A stretch of DNA of 64,000 nt, taken from the NCBI GenBank assembly GCA_021186555.1, contig JAJKFL010000011.1:31731611-31795610 (forward strand), in the 5' to 3' direction. Of this stretch, positions 10,388 to 21,672 are shown piece by piece. A program made the position numbers and the translations under genes. The stretch's first letter is position 1. The number at the start of each line of letters is the position of its first letter. A model generated the notes under the pieces. It was not told where the DNA came from and did no database searches. It was given only the letters and a program-made list of their open reading frames with translations. Source of the DNA: Reticulitermes speratus. Its lineage: Eukaryota; Arthropoda; Insecta; Blattodea; Rhinotermitidae.

Positions 10388-13300
10388 ATGCTCGCAGCAG
10401 CAAGTGTTGTATTCGCCATGACCTTCATGGGCACAGCAGTTCACGTAAGTTTCATCACCTGTGTATATATATATATAAGCACCTAAACAAAAATATCAAT
10501 TAGCCAGGCGCAGAACAATGTAATTTAATTGTTATTGTTGGGTGGGTTCGAACAGGAAAGTTACAAAAATGTACTTATTAGTTCCGTCACATCGGTGTTT
10601 CCGTCATTCCGTTTGTAGAAACTTCTGATCAGATTAATCAATTCTTATGAAATCTGATATTTTTAAACGTGTAATAAAATTCGTCTCAATATCAAAATTT
10701 TGGGTTAAATCGGACACTTTATCCGATAATCAACATAATTTTCTGCATATATCTTGGAAGTAAATTGGCAAATATTTATTCTACAAAAATTATGGACAAG
10801 AACAAAACAATTTTTTTCTCAATAAAATCCTTACGCAAGCCATACGAGTCTCCAAATACTTAAAAACACGCAAACACAGCGGAACTGACACATTCGTAAG
10901 TGTTTCTTGCTTTCCCACTTATTTGAAGCACGTGTATGGCAATTTTCAACTAATAATTCGTAAGTACATGAAATCAGACGCAATAACTAAACGCTAACTG
11001 TTGTTACGTGCATTTAAACACGTCGTAGAGTTCCCAATCACCTTCTCGTGACCAGTCAGTGACACAGTAAATTATGTTGATAACCTTTTCTTTTCCTATG
11101 GCTCGACAGCCCCTACGGGGCCTAGGCCTCGTCATTTTACGACGCTTCACGATCACACTGATAGACACACCACGTTCGGTAGGACTCCTCTGGACGAGTG
11201 ATCAGCCCGTCGCAGAGACCTCTACCTGACAACACACAACACTCACAAGAGACAGACATCCATGCCCCCGGTGGGATTCGAACCCCGATCCTAGTAAGCG
11301 AGCGGCCGAAAACCCACGCCTTAGACCGCACGGCCACTGGGATCGGCTATGTTGATAACTATCAACACTAAATAACGAAACAACTGTTGTATTTATATCA
11401 AATTACTGTACTAAATTAAATTCTTTAGTTTTCGTTCTGCTTCCTGTCTCAATATAACGCAAAACTGGTTTGTTCCTTTTTTTTTTCACCGGCTTCATTT
11501 CGCTTACCTCCAAACAGTCTGTGGAGTTTTGTTATCAAACACGCAATAACTTATTTTAGGATTGTTATATGATACGCGTTGCTTTGAATGTCAATTGTAA
11601 ATGCTACGGCTCCTTTATTCCTTAGGATTGAAGACGCCGATGAAACCTTAGTATTGTACAAGCAGATGCAAACATGAAAGACGTATTAATATATATATAT
11701 ATATATATATAACATATATATACTTGTTGACTTGTTACTTATTTGTGGATCATTTAATGGCGTCGATCCCGGTGGCCTCACAGTCTAAGGCGTGGGTCTG
11801 CTGCCGCTCGCTTGCTGGGATTGCGGGTTCGAATCCCACCGGAGGCAAGAATATCTGTCTCTTGTGAGTGTTGTGTGTTGTCAGGCAGAGGTCTCTGCGT
11901 CGGGCTGATCACTCGTCCAGAGGAGTCCTAGCGAGTGTGGTGTGTCTGAGTGTGATCGTGAAGCCTCGACAATGAGGAGGCCCTGGCCCAGAAGGGGTTG
12001 TTGCACCATAAAAAAAATAATGTTCGGTGAGAAGTACATATCACAAAGCTCCTCAATATGCAATTTTCTGCACTCCCCTGTTACCTCCTCCCTCTCAGGC
12101 CAAAACATTCTCCTCAGCACCCTATTCCCGAACACCGTCAGTCTATGCTGGAAAAGAGCAGCAACCCGCGTAAAACCGCCCAGTCAAGACCTCCGATCGC
12201 CGCACAGAGGTTTGAAAGCGGGTGTCACCACATACGAAGCAGCTGCTGCTCACTCGACATTGACGTTTGTTGGTACGTCTTCATGTCTAGATAAGCTGTT
12301 CCCCATACAGGGTCTGTCTCCTCCTGGACCAGTGCTGGAAGACCCAGAGCTAAAGAGCGTGATCGTTGCGGCCCAGGGGTCGCTACGGAAGACGTTCTTG
12401 GAGCTGGAGTCAGCAGCAGAAAGTGCCATGGCGTCAGCACGGGAGGTCTTAGAGTCAGCCACTTTGCAGGCCAACCACACAATGATGGACTCCCAGACAC
12501 CGCTCATGGGCCTACTGGAGTCCATCAGCAGCACGATCGTCACTGCTGTGTCCCAGGCAAGACAGTTTGGCACCAATGTCACGTCATGCATCACTGGTCA
12601 AGAAGAGGCGGCCAGGAATGTCGTCAAAGAGACGGGTAGGGTGAATTCAATGTATCGACACGGAAAAGACATCACTTTTCCAGAAATAGCATATTTATTC
12701 AAATAATAGCTGTCCAAGAACACAGCCCGCTGAGATAATTAAAGTTAAATTTGGGAATATTTGCCCCTGTCCACGCTATGAATGCATATGGGTTGGATAG
12801 ACTTATAGCTCCACTCATTCTTAATCTTAGCACTAGGTGGAAGTGAATGGTCAGCCTCACGCCCCGGCCGCTGTACTCCCGGGAGAAAACCCACGGTACC
12901 CATTAAGTAGGAGGCTGGGTGGGCACCAGAGCCGGTCGGGGCTTTTTGGAGAAGATACAAATGTCTTGCCCCTACCCAGACTCGAAACCCAGATCGTCCA
13001 GCACGTAGCTTAGCCGCTATGCCAACTGCTAACTAAACGTAATAGTAATTTTTAAAAAAATACATTTTATACCCGACAAGTGTCCAAAATAACGACACGT
13101 CGAAACCTATAGACATAGTTTTAGTTGCTCGCAAACTGCAGAGTAATGAGGGGGGAGGCCGATATTGCAACACTGACATGCGGAACATAATTTCATGTTG
13201 TCAGGAATGGTGCATCTATTACACTACTAGGTGTATGAAAATACAATCAGCTTGATCGTTAATAATCACTTTACGTTTAAAAATAAAATTGTTATACAAG

Positions 13301-16300
13301 AAGCCTTCCCAAATTTTTAACGCACTACAGCCTCGAATCGTAGTGTCACGCTCCTAGAAAGAGCCTGCTTTTTAAAACACCCAGAATACCCAAGCATTCC
13401 AAATTCGCAGGAAGCACGAAAGTGAAGACACTAAATTTCGGTGAATGGATGGTGTGGTGGAAGATTTGAGGAATTTGGGGATCCATAGATGATGGACTTT
13501 CGCCAGGGGTAGACAGTCGCGGAACAGGGTTCCAAGGGAAACCGAGGATCGTAGTGGCTGTAGTGCTACTGATGATGATGATAACGATGATACCGTGTAG
13601 TTTAGTAGATCAGTGGGGATCGCGGTGGCACAGTTGGTTGAGGCACTGCCCTACAAGCCGGAAGTTCGCGGGTTCGATTCCCGATGGAGTCATTGCAATT
13701 TTTGATTCATTTAATCCTTCGGGCCGCACCATGACCCTGGGGTCGCCTCAGTCTCTAACGTAAATGAGTAACAGGGGTATCTCCTGGGGTAAAGGCGGCC
13801 GGTGCATAGGGCTGACAACCTTACGACCTTCATATGCCGATTGTCTAGAGATCCTGGGAGCCTCAACCTCCTGCAGCCCTAAGGGCCTCGCCAGACCTGT
13901 AAAGGGATAATTTTAATAGATAAGTAGCACTGTATCCTGGAACCTGCTAATTCGGTTTTCAGGTAAGATCAATCTAATCAATTTTATTTTTCTCGAACAT
14001 GGTATTTGTGTCGCTCCATATAAAGTAAAGAAACACAGACGGAACTTAAATTAAAAAATCAGCTCTTCTGATGACACCTATCTTTTTTCATTACTATATA
14101 CTGCGTAAAATGAGCGTAGGGAAAATTTACCCCACCTCAAATGTTTGCTTAAGGTTTCAACTCTATCTCTCGTCCTTATACACGGTCCCTACTAAGCACT
14201 GCACACGTCACAACACAAACTGCATGGAAAATTTTGTCTCTCATGCAGCACAGTGGCCCTTGCATGTGCATGTCTAAAGATATCGAATTTGGAATTGCAG
14301 AGCAAGACTGGAGATTTCAACGCCAGAGCAGCACAGGAATTTAATTGGCCATTCAAATGTGACGTCACAGTTCCCGTTATCGTCAATAATCTCCAGATGA
14401 CAGTTGTATAAATTAACACCGTGCAGGGTCGTAGACTGATGCCGACGTTTCGGAGGAACGCAATGCCAGAGAAACTTACAGGTAGATGAGTCTGTCTGAA
14501 CGTAACTCGGTCAATCCTGAAGATGGAGGGCAGTGTTCCTTCGAAATGTGTGTGTCAATCTGGGAACCTACACGGCATGCTAACTCACAAGACTCCCATG
14601 TGCTTAGAGCGCGTCATAAAAGCTTGAAAGCCTATAAGTCACACAAAACCGTAATTAGTATAAAACGTTACCCACCGCTGACAGAACTGACATTTACCTT
14701 CAGAACGCTATTGCTGAGGTATAAGTTACAATTTGGAGGAGATAAATTAAAAAGACCTAGATAAAATTAAGTACTAACGACCTTAGTGATACAAACGTTT
14801 TACCTAATATTCGTCAGGACCAATACGTTTGACAGAGGCAGAATACATAGAACGCATGTAGGGTTTGTACCATCTATGCAAATCCCAACCAGAAATGTCA
14901 GTGTAAGGAGAGGCTTGGAATATACATACGTACGCAAGATGATAATATTAAAGTGGATATAGGGTAAATGGATTTCATTTCATCAGATCTGGCTACACTC
15001 TGAAGACAGACCTTTGTTAATACGACAATGACTCTAGTTGATAAAAGAGAAAAGGATTTATTAGGATAATATTAAAGTGGATATAGGTTAAATGGATTTG
15101 ATTTCATGAGATCACGCTACACTCTGAAGACAGACCTTTGTTAACACGATAATGACTCTAGTTGATAAAAGAGAAAAGGATTTATTAGGATAATATTAAA
15201 GTGGATATAGGGTAAATGGATTTGATTTCATGAGATCAGGCTACACTCTGAAGACAGATCTTTGTTAATACGATAATGACTCTAGTTGATAAAAGAGAAA
15301 AGGATTTATTAGGATAATATTAAAGTGGATATAGGGTAAATGGATTTCATTTCATCAGATCTGGCTACACTCTGAAGACAGACCTTTGTTAATACGATAA
15401 TGACTCTAGTTGATAAAAGAGAAAAGGATTTATTAGGATAATATTAAAGTGGATATAGGGTAAATGGATTTGATTTCATGAGATCAGGCTACACTCTGAA
15501 GACAGATCTTTGTTAATACGATAATGACTCTAGTTGATAAAAGAGAAAAGGATTTATTAGGATAATATTAAAGTGGATATAGGGTAAATGGATTTCATTT
15601 CATCAGATCTGGCTACACTCTGAAGACAGACCTTTGTTAATACGATAATGACTCTAGTTGATAAAAGAGAAAAGGATTTATTAGGATAATATTAAAGTGG
15701 ATATAGGGTAAATGGATTTGATTTCATCAGATCTGGCTACACTCTGAAGACAGACCTTTGTTAATACGATAATGACTCTAGTTGATAAAAGAGAAAAGGA
15801 TTTATTAGGATAATATTAAAGTGGATATAGGGTAAATGGATTTGATTTCATGAGATCAGGCTACACTCTGAAGACAGATCTTTGTTAATACGATAATGAC
15901 TCTAGTTGATAAAAGAGAAAAGGATTTATTAGGATAATATTAAAGTGGATATAGGGTAAATGGATTTGATTTCATGAGATCAGGCTACACTCTGAAGACA
16001 GACCTTTGTTAATACGATAATGACTCTAGTTGATAAAAGAGAAAAGGATTTATTAGGATAATATTAAAGTGGATATAGGGTAAATGGATTTCATTTCATC
16101 AGATCTGGCTACACTCTGAAGACAGACCTTTGTTAATACGATAATGACTCTAGTTGATAAAAGAGAAAAGGATTTATTAGGATAATATTAAAGTGGATAT
16201 AGGGTAAATGGATTTCATTTCATCAGATCTGGCTACACTCTGAAGACAGACCTTTGTTAATACGATAAATGACTCTAGTTGTAAAAAGAGAAAAGGAATT

Positions 16301-17486
16301 TATTAGGATAATATTAAGTGGAATATAGGTTAAATGGATTTGATTTCATGAGATCAGGCTACACTCTGAAGACAGACCTTTGTTAAACACGATAATGACT
16401 CTAGTTGATAAAAGAGAAAAGGATTTATTAGGATAATATTAAAGTGGATATAGGGTAAATGGATTTGATTTCATGAGATCAGGCTACACTCTGAAGACAG
16501 ATCTTTGTTAATACGATAATGACTCTAGTTGATAAAAGAGAAAAGGATTTATTAGGATAATATTAAAGTGGATATAGGGTAAATGGATTTGATTTCATGA
16601 GATCAGGCTACACTCTGAAGACAGACCTTTGTTAATACGATAATGACTCTAGTTGATAAAAGAGAAAAGGATTTATTAGGATAATATTAAAGTGGATATA
16701 GGGTAAATGGATTTGATTTCATGAGATCAGGCTACACTCTGAAGACAGACCTTTGTTAATACGATAATGACTCTAGTTGATATACGAGAAAAGGATTTAT
16801 TAGGATAATACTGAAGTGGATATAGGGTAAATGGATTTGATTTTTCTGAAGACAGACATTTGTTATTACAATCATGAAACTCTAGCTGATATATGAGAAA
16901 AGGATTTATTAGTTTCCTGCCTGTCAACCTTCCAATTATTTAGTCAGTTGTTTGGTCACTTAGTCTTTCCATAAACTCACGCTAAGATCGATGATGGTCG
17001 ATTTAGACGCATTTCGTACAAACACGTGAATTAACAAAGCACACTAACAAACATACATCTCTCCAGCAACATTACAAATAATTTTTACCACCAACAGGTG
17101 GCACCATTGTCGGCTGTGTCACCGGAGAGATTAAGAAGGCTGTAGACCTTGCCACAAACATGTTCAGCGTGGCGACCTCTGCCAAAAACTTGCTGAACTA
17201 CGCCCCCAGGGAGTTCCGCGGCTGTCTACCGTCCATTATCCCAACAGTTGAAGAAATAGTGAGGATCCCGTCATGCATCGGGACAGAGATCAGCGCCTTC
17301 AGTACTGAAGCCATGAAGATTGCTAAGGTCCTGGCTGCTTACCTGACTGAGGGAGGACGTCTGGTAGAGACGCTAGGAAGCGACCTAAAGAAGTGCTCTG
17401 GGGCGCAGATAGAAGTAGGAATTCGGAAAGTGCGACAAATTGAGCACAGCATCATGTCATGTGTCCAGCGTCAGATAAGTGTCTGA
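10388..17486 (+). CDS. Family member 2: secreted six-cysteine helical protein (256 aa, three exons)
   Basis: Exons are 10388-10444, 12311-12635 and 17098-17486, joined in phases 0 and 1, with stop TGA at 17484-17486. Exon 1 encodes a 19-residue hydrophobic signal peptide starting M-L-A-A-A-S and ends at a strong GTAAGT donor. Exon 2 follows the acceptor CCCCATACAG and ends at donor GTAGGG. Exon 3 follows CCACCAACAG. Cysteines fall at residues 112, 134, 170, 187, 227 and 249, giving gaps of 22, 36, 17, 40 and 22. N-H-T and N-V-T are possible N-glycosylation sites. There is no membrane segment beyond the signal peptide. The mature chain looks helical and rich in Ala, Ser and Glu. I do not recognise the family; secretion and disulfide pairing are inferred. 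The large second intron holds SINE-D, SINE-A and a 124-bp minisatellite. The unspliced upstream open frame from 11942 is SINE and LINE sequence, not coding. Confidence 0.8.
11096..11346 (-). repeat. SINE-B copy in intron 1 of member 2
   Basis: Minus-strand tRNA-derived SINE. The right end contains the reverse complement of the B box (GTGGGATTCGAACCCC), and the left end contains GGCTCGACAGCCCC. Its conceptual translation is the familiar repeat-derived P-G-G-I-R-T-x-D-P-S-K-R-A type string, not a gene. Confidence 0.8.
11690..11720. repeat. (AT)n microsatellite
   Basis: Uninterrupted TATATA run in intron 1 of member 2, just before a SINE-B copy. Confidence 0.85.
11764..12018 (+). repeat. SINE-B copy in intron 1 of member 2
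   Basis: Plus-strand SINE-B: GATCCCGGTGGCCTCACAG head, GGGTTCGAATCCCACCGG B box, GATCACTCGTCCAGAGGAGT body and a short A-rich tail. It is followed at 12015-12150 by a minus-strand LINE fragment like that at 6250-6370. Confidence 0.8.
12768..13040 (-). repeat. SINE-D copy in intron 2 of member 2
   Basis: Minus-strand copy with CACGCCCCGGCCGC and CGGGAGAAAACCCACGG blocks. The tRNA-like head, in reverse complement, is at its right end near 12985-13035. Confidence 0.65.
13616..13910 (+). repeat. SINE-A copy in intron 2 of member 2
   Basis: Plus-strand SINE-A with head CGGTGGCACAGTTGGTTGAG, B box CGGGTTCGATTCCCG and the standard body ending AAAGGGATAA. Confidence 0.8.
14938..16918. repeat. 124-bp minisatellite, about 16 units, in intron 2 of member 2
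   Basis: Units start with GGATAATATTAAAGTGG at 15064, 15188, 15312 and so on, a constant 124-bp step. The first unit (14938) and the last (from about 16804) are degenerate. Two sequence types alternate irregularly (CATTTCATCAGATCTGG versus GATTTCATGAGATCAGG), with a second marker of AGATC or AGACC. This shows higher-order shuffling by unequal exchange. Stops in every frame rule out a coding role. Confidence 0.9.
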
Positions 17487-17526
17487 ACACGTGGCTCTGC
17501 TGTAGTCCTAGCACCTGTAGCTAGAA

Positions 17527-17532
17527 AATAAA
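17527..17532 (+). terminator. Polyadenylation signal of family member 2
   Basis: AATAAA lies 41 nt after the stop codon, followed by a T/G-rich stretch (TACTGTTTGTTGC). Confidence 0.6.
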
Positions 17533-17596
17533 TATTACTGTTTGTTGCTCCACAATGTTATTTTATTCACCCAAACATGTAAGCCGCCAGGTATCA

Positions 17597-17988
17597 ATCA
17601 ATCAACAGTGGCTGAACAGCCCTATATGGGCCTAGGCCTCCTCTTTCCGAGGTTACGTGGCCGATTACCAGCCGATTGGCCGCGCTGTTTAACTCGATCC
17701 TGATGTGACCGCCAGAGCCATCTGGCAGGCAGTCAGGAGACTTGGGTGAGAAATGGCCGCTTGAATTTCGCTTACGAGCATTACTGGTTCTATTCATGCC
17801 CGTAAGGTTCTTTTACATGTCGTAGATTTACGGCCGTAAATCTACGACATGGGACCGACGGCTTTACTTCCCCTCCGAAGGAAGTGGTGCTCCGGATTTT
17901 TATCACCCTTAAAAATCCATCGACCTCGGTCGGGATCGAACCCGCGAACCTTGGGGCCAAGCTAACCACTAGTCCACCGAGATCGACT
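17597..17988 (-). repeat. SINE-C full copy with 15-bp target-site duplication
   Basis: It is bounded by direct repeats AGCCGCCAGGTATCA at 17582-17596 and 17989-18003, a clear target-site duplication. On the minus strand the head reads CTCGGTGGACTAGTGGTTAGC, with B box GGGTTCGATCCCGACC. It contains a perfect 36-bp palindrome at 17816-17851. Other copies are at 21000, 42251 and 52455. Confidence 0.85.
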
Positions 17989-18436
17989 AGCCGCCAGGTA
18001 TCACGGTGCCGATTTAACGAATGAAATATTGGCTGAACCACTAACTAACTGAATCACTGCCTGGCTGAAATGCTGAGTGACAGACACCGACCGAGACACT
18101 AAAACTTTAGAGCACGAAGTGATAATTTCAGTAATGACGATACCATGAATAACTTAGTGACTGAAACACTGACAGACATTCACTGAAACCGAATGACACA
18201 ATGAATGACCGATTAAATGCGGAGAAAGTGACTGAATTACTGACTTAATGACTGAAACATCAGGAGACATACTGAATAAAAACGAGACACTGTACGACCA
18301 GTTTATAGACGACGAGATATGAGAAAGGACAAATCTAAAAGTGTATTTGACAACAGGGGGCATAGATAATGTCCTTAACAAATTCCTAGAAGAAAAATTC
18401 CGTGAGTTTTTTACTAATAAAGGACCTGACCGTGTC

Positions 18437-18620
18437 ATGGATCAGGCGGTTAGTCGTCGGCCTCTCACCGCAGAAGCCCGGGTTCGATCCCGAATCGGTC
18501 CATGTGGGATTTGTGGTGGACAAACTGGTGCTGGGACAGGTTTGTGTCTGAGTACTTCGGTTTTCCCCTCTCAGTATCATTCCACCAATGCTCTATACTC
18601 ATCTTCATCTACACGTTGCT
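18437..18620 (+). repeat. SINE-E copy (tRNA-derived)
   Basis: Head CATGGATCAGGCGGTTAGTC, B-box-like GGGTTCGATCCCGAATC, then a body ending in the TACTTCGGTTTTCCCCTC block. It is the only copy of this family that I see in the window. Confidence 0.55.
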
Positions 18621-18805
18621 CTTACCAGAGGGATAAACGGGTGAAGACTATGAACCTTCCAAAAGGCAGTGCTCTTTCGCAAATCGGGCAGTAGTGCTTA
18701 GAAAATACTTTCACATCTTTAACAAAAAAATCTGCTAGTACTCTGCCCCCTACAGACGCAACCATAACCAATAAACAGCTTGAATCAACCCATAGTCAAA
18801 GGTTT

Positions 18806-19690
18806 ATTTGTTGGATCACTCCCGTCCCTACGCCCAAACTGTAGTTCATTTTTTGGATCCCTCCCGTCCCTACGCCCAAACTGCATTTCATTTTTTATCC
18901 CTTCCGTCCCTACGCCCAAACTGTAGGTCACTTTTTGGATCCCTCCCATCCCTACGCCCAAACTGCAGTTCATTTTTTGATTCCTCCCATCCCTACGCCC
19001 AAACTCATTTAGTTTTTTATCCCTTCCGTCCCTACGCCCAAACTGCAGTTCATTTTTTGATTCCTCCCATCCCTACGCCCAAACTTCATTTAATTTTTTA
19101 TCCCTTCCGTCCCTACGCCCAAACTGCAGTTCATTTTTTGATTCCTCCCATCCCTACGCCCAAACTTCATTTAATTTTTTATCCTTCCGTCCCTACGCCC
19201 AAACTGCAGTTCATTTTTTGATCCTCCCATCCCTACGCCCAAACTTCATTTAATTTTTATCCCTTCCGTCCCTACGCCAAACTGCAGTTCATTTTTTGAT
19301 CCCTCCCATCCCTACGCCCAAATTGCAGTTCACTTTTTGGATCCCTCCCGTCCCTACGCTCAAATTGCAGTTCACTTTTTGGATCCCTCCCGTCCCTACG
19401 CTCAAATTGCAGTTCACTTTTTGGATCCCTCCCGTCCCTACGCTCAAATTGCAGTTCACTTTTTGGATCCCTCCCGTCCCTACGCTCAAATTGCAGTTCA
19501 CTTTTTGGATCACTCCCGTCCCTACGCCCAAACTTCATTTCATTTTTTATCCCTTCCGTCCCTACGCCCAAACTGCAGTTCATTTTTTGATTCCTCCCAT
19601 CCCTACGCCAAATTGCAGCTCACTTTTTGGATCCCTCCCGTCCCTACGCTCAAATTGCAGTTCACTTTTTGGATCCCTCCCGTCCTTACG
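18806..19690. repeat. 42-bp minisatellite, about 21 units
   Basis: Units such as TTTTTGGATCCCTCCCGTCC + CTACGCTCAAATTGCAGTTC recur every 41-43 bp. Variants (GATTCCTCCCATCC, TATCCCTTCCGTCC) form blocks, with five near-identical units at about 19320-19500. Several frames stay open only because the period is near 42, so the long open frames on both strands are artefacts. Confidence 0.9.
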
Positions 19691-19990
19691 GCGCACAAAA
19701 ATGTTTTCTAATAAAAAAATAAAGAGCAATATGCCCCTTCTGATCTGATTTTGTAATATGGATAGTTTCTGCTGTACTAACAGCAAGCACACGCATCACA
19801 CTGCAAACTACGCACGAAATCTAAACTCTTAAACTGAAACAAACTTGTAAATATTTCAACTGCACTTAAACGTGCTGTAAATAATAATGAATTAAAATCG
19901 TAACGCTCACATATGCTACAGAACTGTAATACCGCACAACGACCGTAAAACTAAAACATGCTGTTGCATTTCAAGCTCTAAGGTAAATGC

Positions 19991-20240
19991 AAAGCAATCC
20001 CATTACAGACCTGGACAGGCCCTTAGGGCTCCAGAAGGTTGAGGCGCCGAGATTTCTAGACAATCGGCACATGAAGGTGGTAAGTTTGTCAGCCCTACGC
20101 ACCGACCGCCTTTAGTCCCAGGAAATATTCCTGGTACTCATTTCTGTTAGAGGCTGAGTCGACCCCAGGGCCATAGTGCGACCGAAAGGATTATGTCAAT
20201 GAAAAATTCCAGTGACACCATCGGGAATCGAACCCGCGAA
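19991..20240 (-). repeat. SINE-A copy lacking its tRNA head
   Basis: Minus-strand SINE-A that stops at the B box (ATCGGGAATCGAACCCGCGA); the A-box part is missing at the right end. Confidence 0.7.
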
Positions 20241-20998
20241 AGGTTATTAAAATCTGAAACACTTGTATTTTAATCACAATGAAACATGTCTTCCTTTAGC
20301 TTATTAAAGAGAAAGTCCTGCAGATCACTAAGAACAGTTCACATAATCATAATTGTACATCTTTCTCTGCTCTCATGTACACGTTGCTCTGCTTTCAGGA
20401 ATTTCGATCTTAATATTGCATGACACCTAGCGCTGCGTTTATTCAATCAAGTAACAGTAAAAAAATAGTTAAAAGGCCGCACAGCTCTTCAACAAACAGC
20501 AGCCAATACACCTTCCCTGCATTTTGATTTACCTCTTAAGGAGAATAATATGTGAATTGTCATGAATGCGATTTAAATCTTGAATGAGACAGATAAATAT
20601 AAAAAAATATATAACTTTAAAACCCCGCTAACCATTCTGATGAATATAAAACAAATTCCTTGACGCAGAATTCTTCAAAAGCTGACATTCCTTAAGCTTG
20701 TCAAGAAATTCCTTGATTGTTGCTTAACATTTTTTTGGGGTTGTTGACAGGCCTCAATTTTTGGTAAAAAGGATCTTTTTTACGTTTTTACCTAAGACCC
20801 TGAAGATGGGACAAACAAGTGATCCCGAAACGTTGGTCATACATAAAAAATTGACGCCGGGCAACAACCCCCCAAAAAAATTTTTAAACAACATTACGAC
20901 GACGGAAGCCTTCAATTACATATAATTCCTTGACTACCAAAACCTATTTTATAGTCTTCAATCTACGCCTAGTAGTAATTAGTCCCCTTGTCGCTTCA
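20241..20998. other. Intergenic stretch with a hammerhead-like motif
   Basis: AT-rich with no gene. At 20800-20836 there is CTGAAGATGGGAC...GATCCCGAAACGTTGG, one of several CTGA-n-GA / CGAAAC cores in the window. A TTTTTGG-rich segment at 20730 and CCCCCAAAAAAA at 20870 form a long inverted pair around it. Confidence 0.4.
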
Positions 20999-20999
20999 A

Positions 21000-21331
21000 T
21001 CCTTTCGGAGGTTTCTATGGTCAGGTGCGTTGATGTAGCGGGTGACCAGCCCACTGACCGCACAAGTTCCACTCAATTCTGATGTGACTGCCAGAGCCAT
21101 CTGGCAGTCAGAAGACTTGGGTGAAAAATGGCAGCTGAATTTTGCTTACGAAACATCTCTATGCCGTAAATCTACGACATGGGAACGACGGCTTTACTTC
21201 CCCTCCGAAGGAAGTTGTGCTACGGATTTTATCACCCTTAAAAATCCATCGCCCTCGGTCGGGATCGAACCCGCGAACCTTGAGCCCAGTGGCGAGCACG
21301 CTAATCACTAGTCCACCGAGTTCTACTCGCC
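21000..21331 (-). repeat. SINE-C copy
   Basis: Minus-strand SINE-C sharing the CATCTGGCAGTCAG, CTTTACTTCCCCTCCGAAGG and GGTCGGGATCGAACCCGCG blocks with the copy at 17597. Confidence 0.75.
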
Positions 21332-21600
21332 TAATGACATAAATTTCTACATTATTTTCATGTCTGAGTTCAGTGCCGTGTTTAAAATCGGTCAAGGTTT
21401 CAGCTGTCCATCAACTGTATAACAAGACACAGAAAAGTACGCTGTAATATTGGCTTTAATACAGAGACTAAGCAATATGAACTAGTGTATTCATGCACAT
21501 GGATCCGTGCTATGGAATACAGTATTTGGTTACGCGAACAATCTATATGACGCAGTCTGTTTTCTGTTTGTTCAGGTTTCGCGATTATCTTCATGCCACA

Positions 21601-21606
21601 TATAAA
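21601..21606 (+). promoter_or_regulatory. TATA box of family member 3
   Basis: TATAAA lies 72 nt upstream of the ATG at 21673. This matches the compact TATA and short 5' UTR layout of the other members. Confidence 0.65.
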
Positions 21607-21672
21607 TTGCTGAAGTTTGCTGTACGCTTCCAGTAGCATTTCCCCTCAAGTTCTGTAGATCGGTTCTACAAA

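Noticed and set aside
11942..12706. A 254-codon open frame read from a SINE start codon
   Set aside because: Only 12311-12635 is real (exon 2 of member 2, with acceptor and donor). The first third is SINE-B and LINE sequence that happens to be in frame.
14938..16918. CRISPR-like array of regular repeats
   Set aside because: The 124-bp units are contiguous with no unique spacers, and the context is a eukaryotic intron; it is a minisatellite.
18785..19748. Repetitive proline/leucine-rich open frames on both strands
   Set aside because: They are by-products of the 42-bp minisatellite at 18806-19690; frames break wherever a unit has lost a base.
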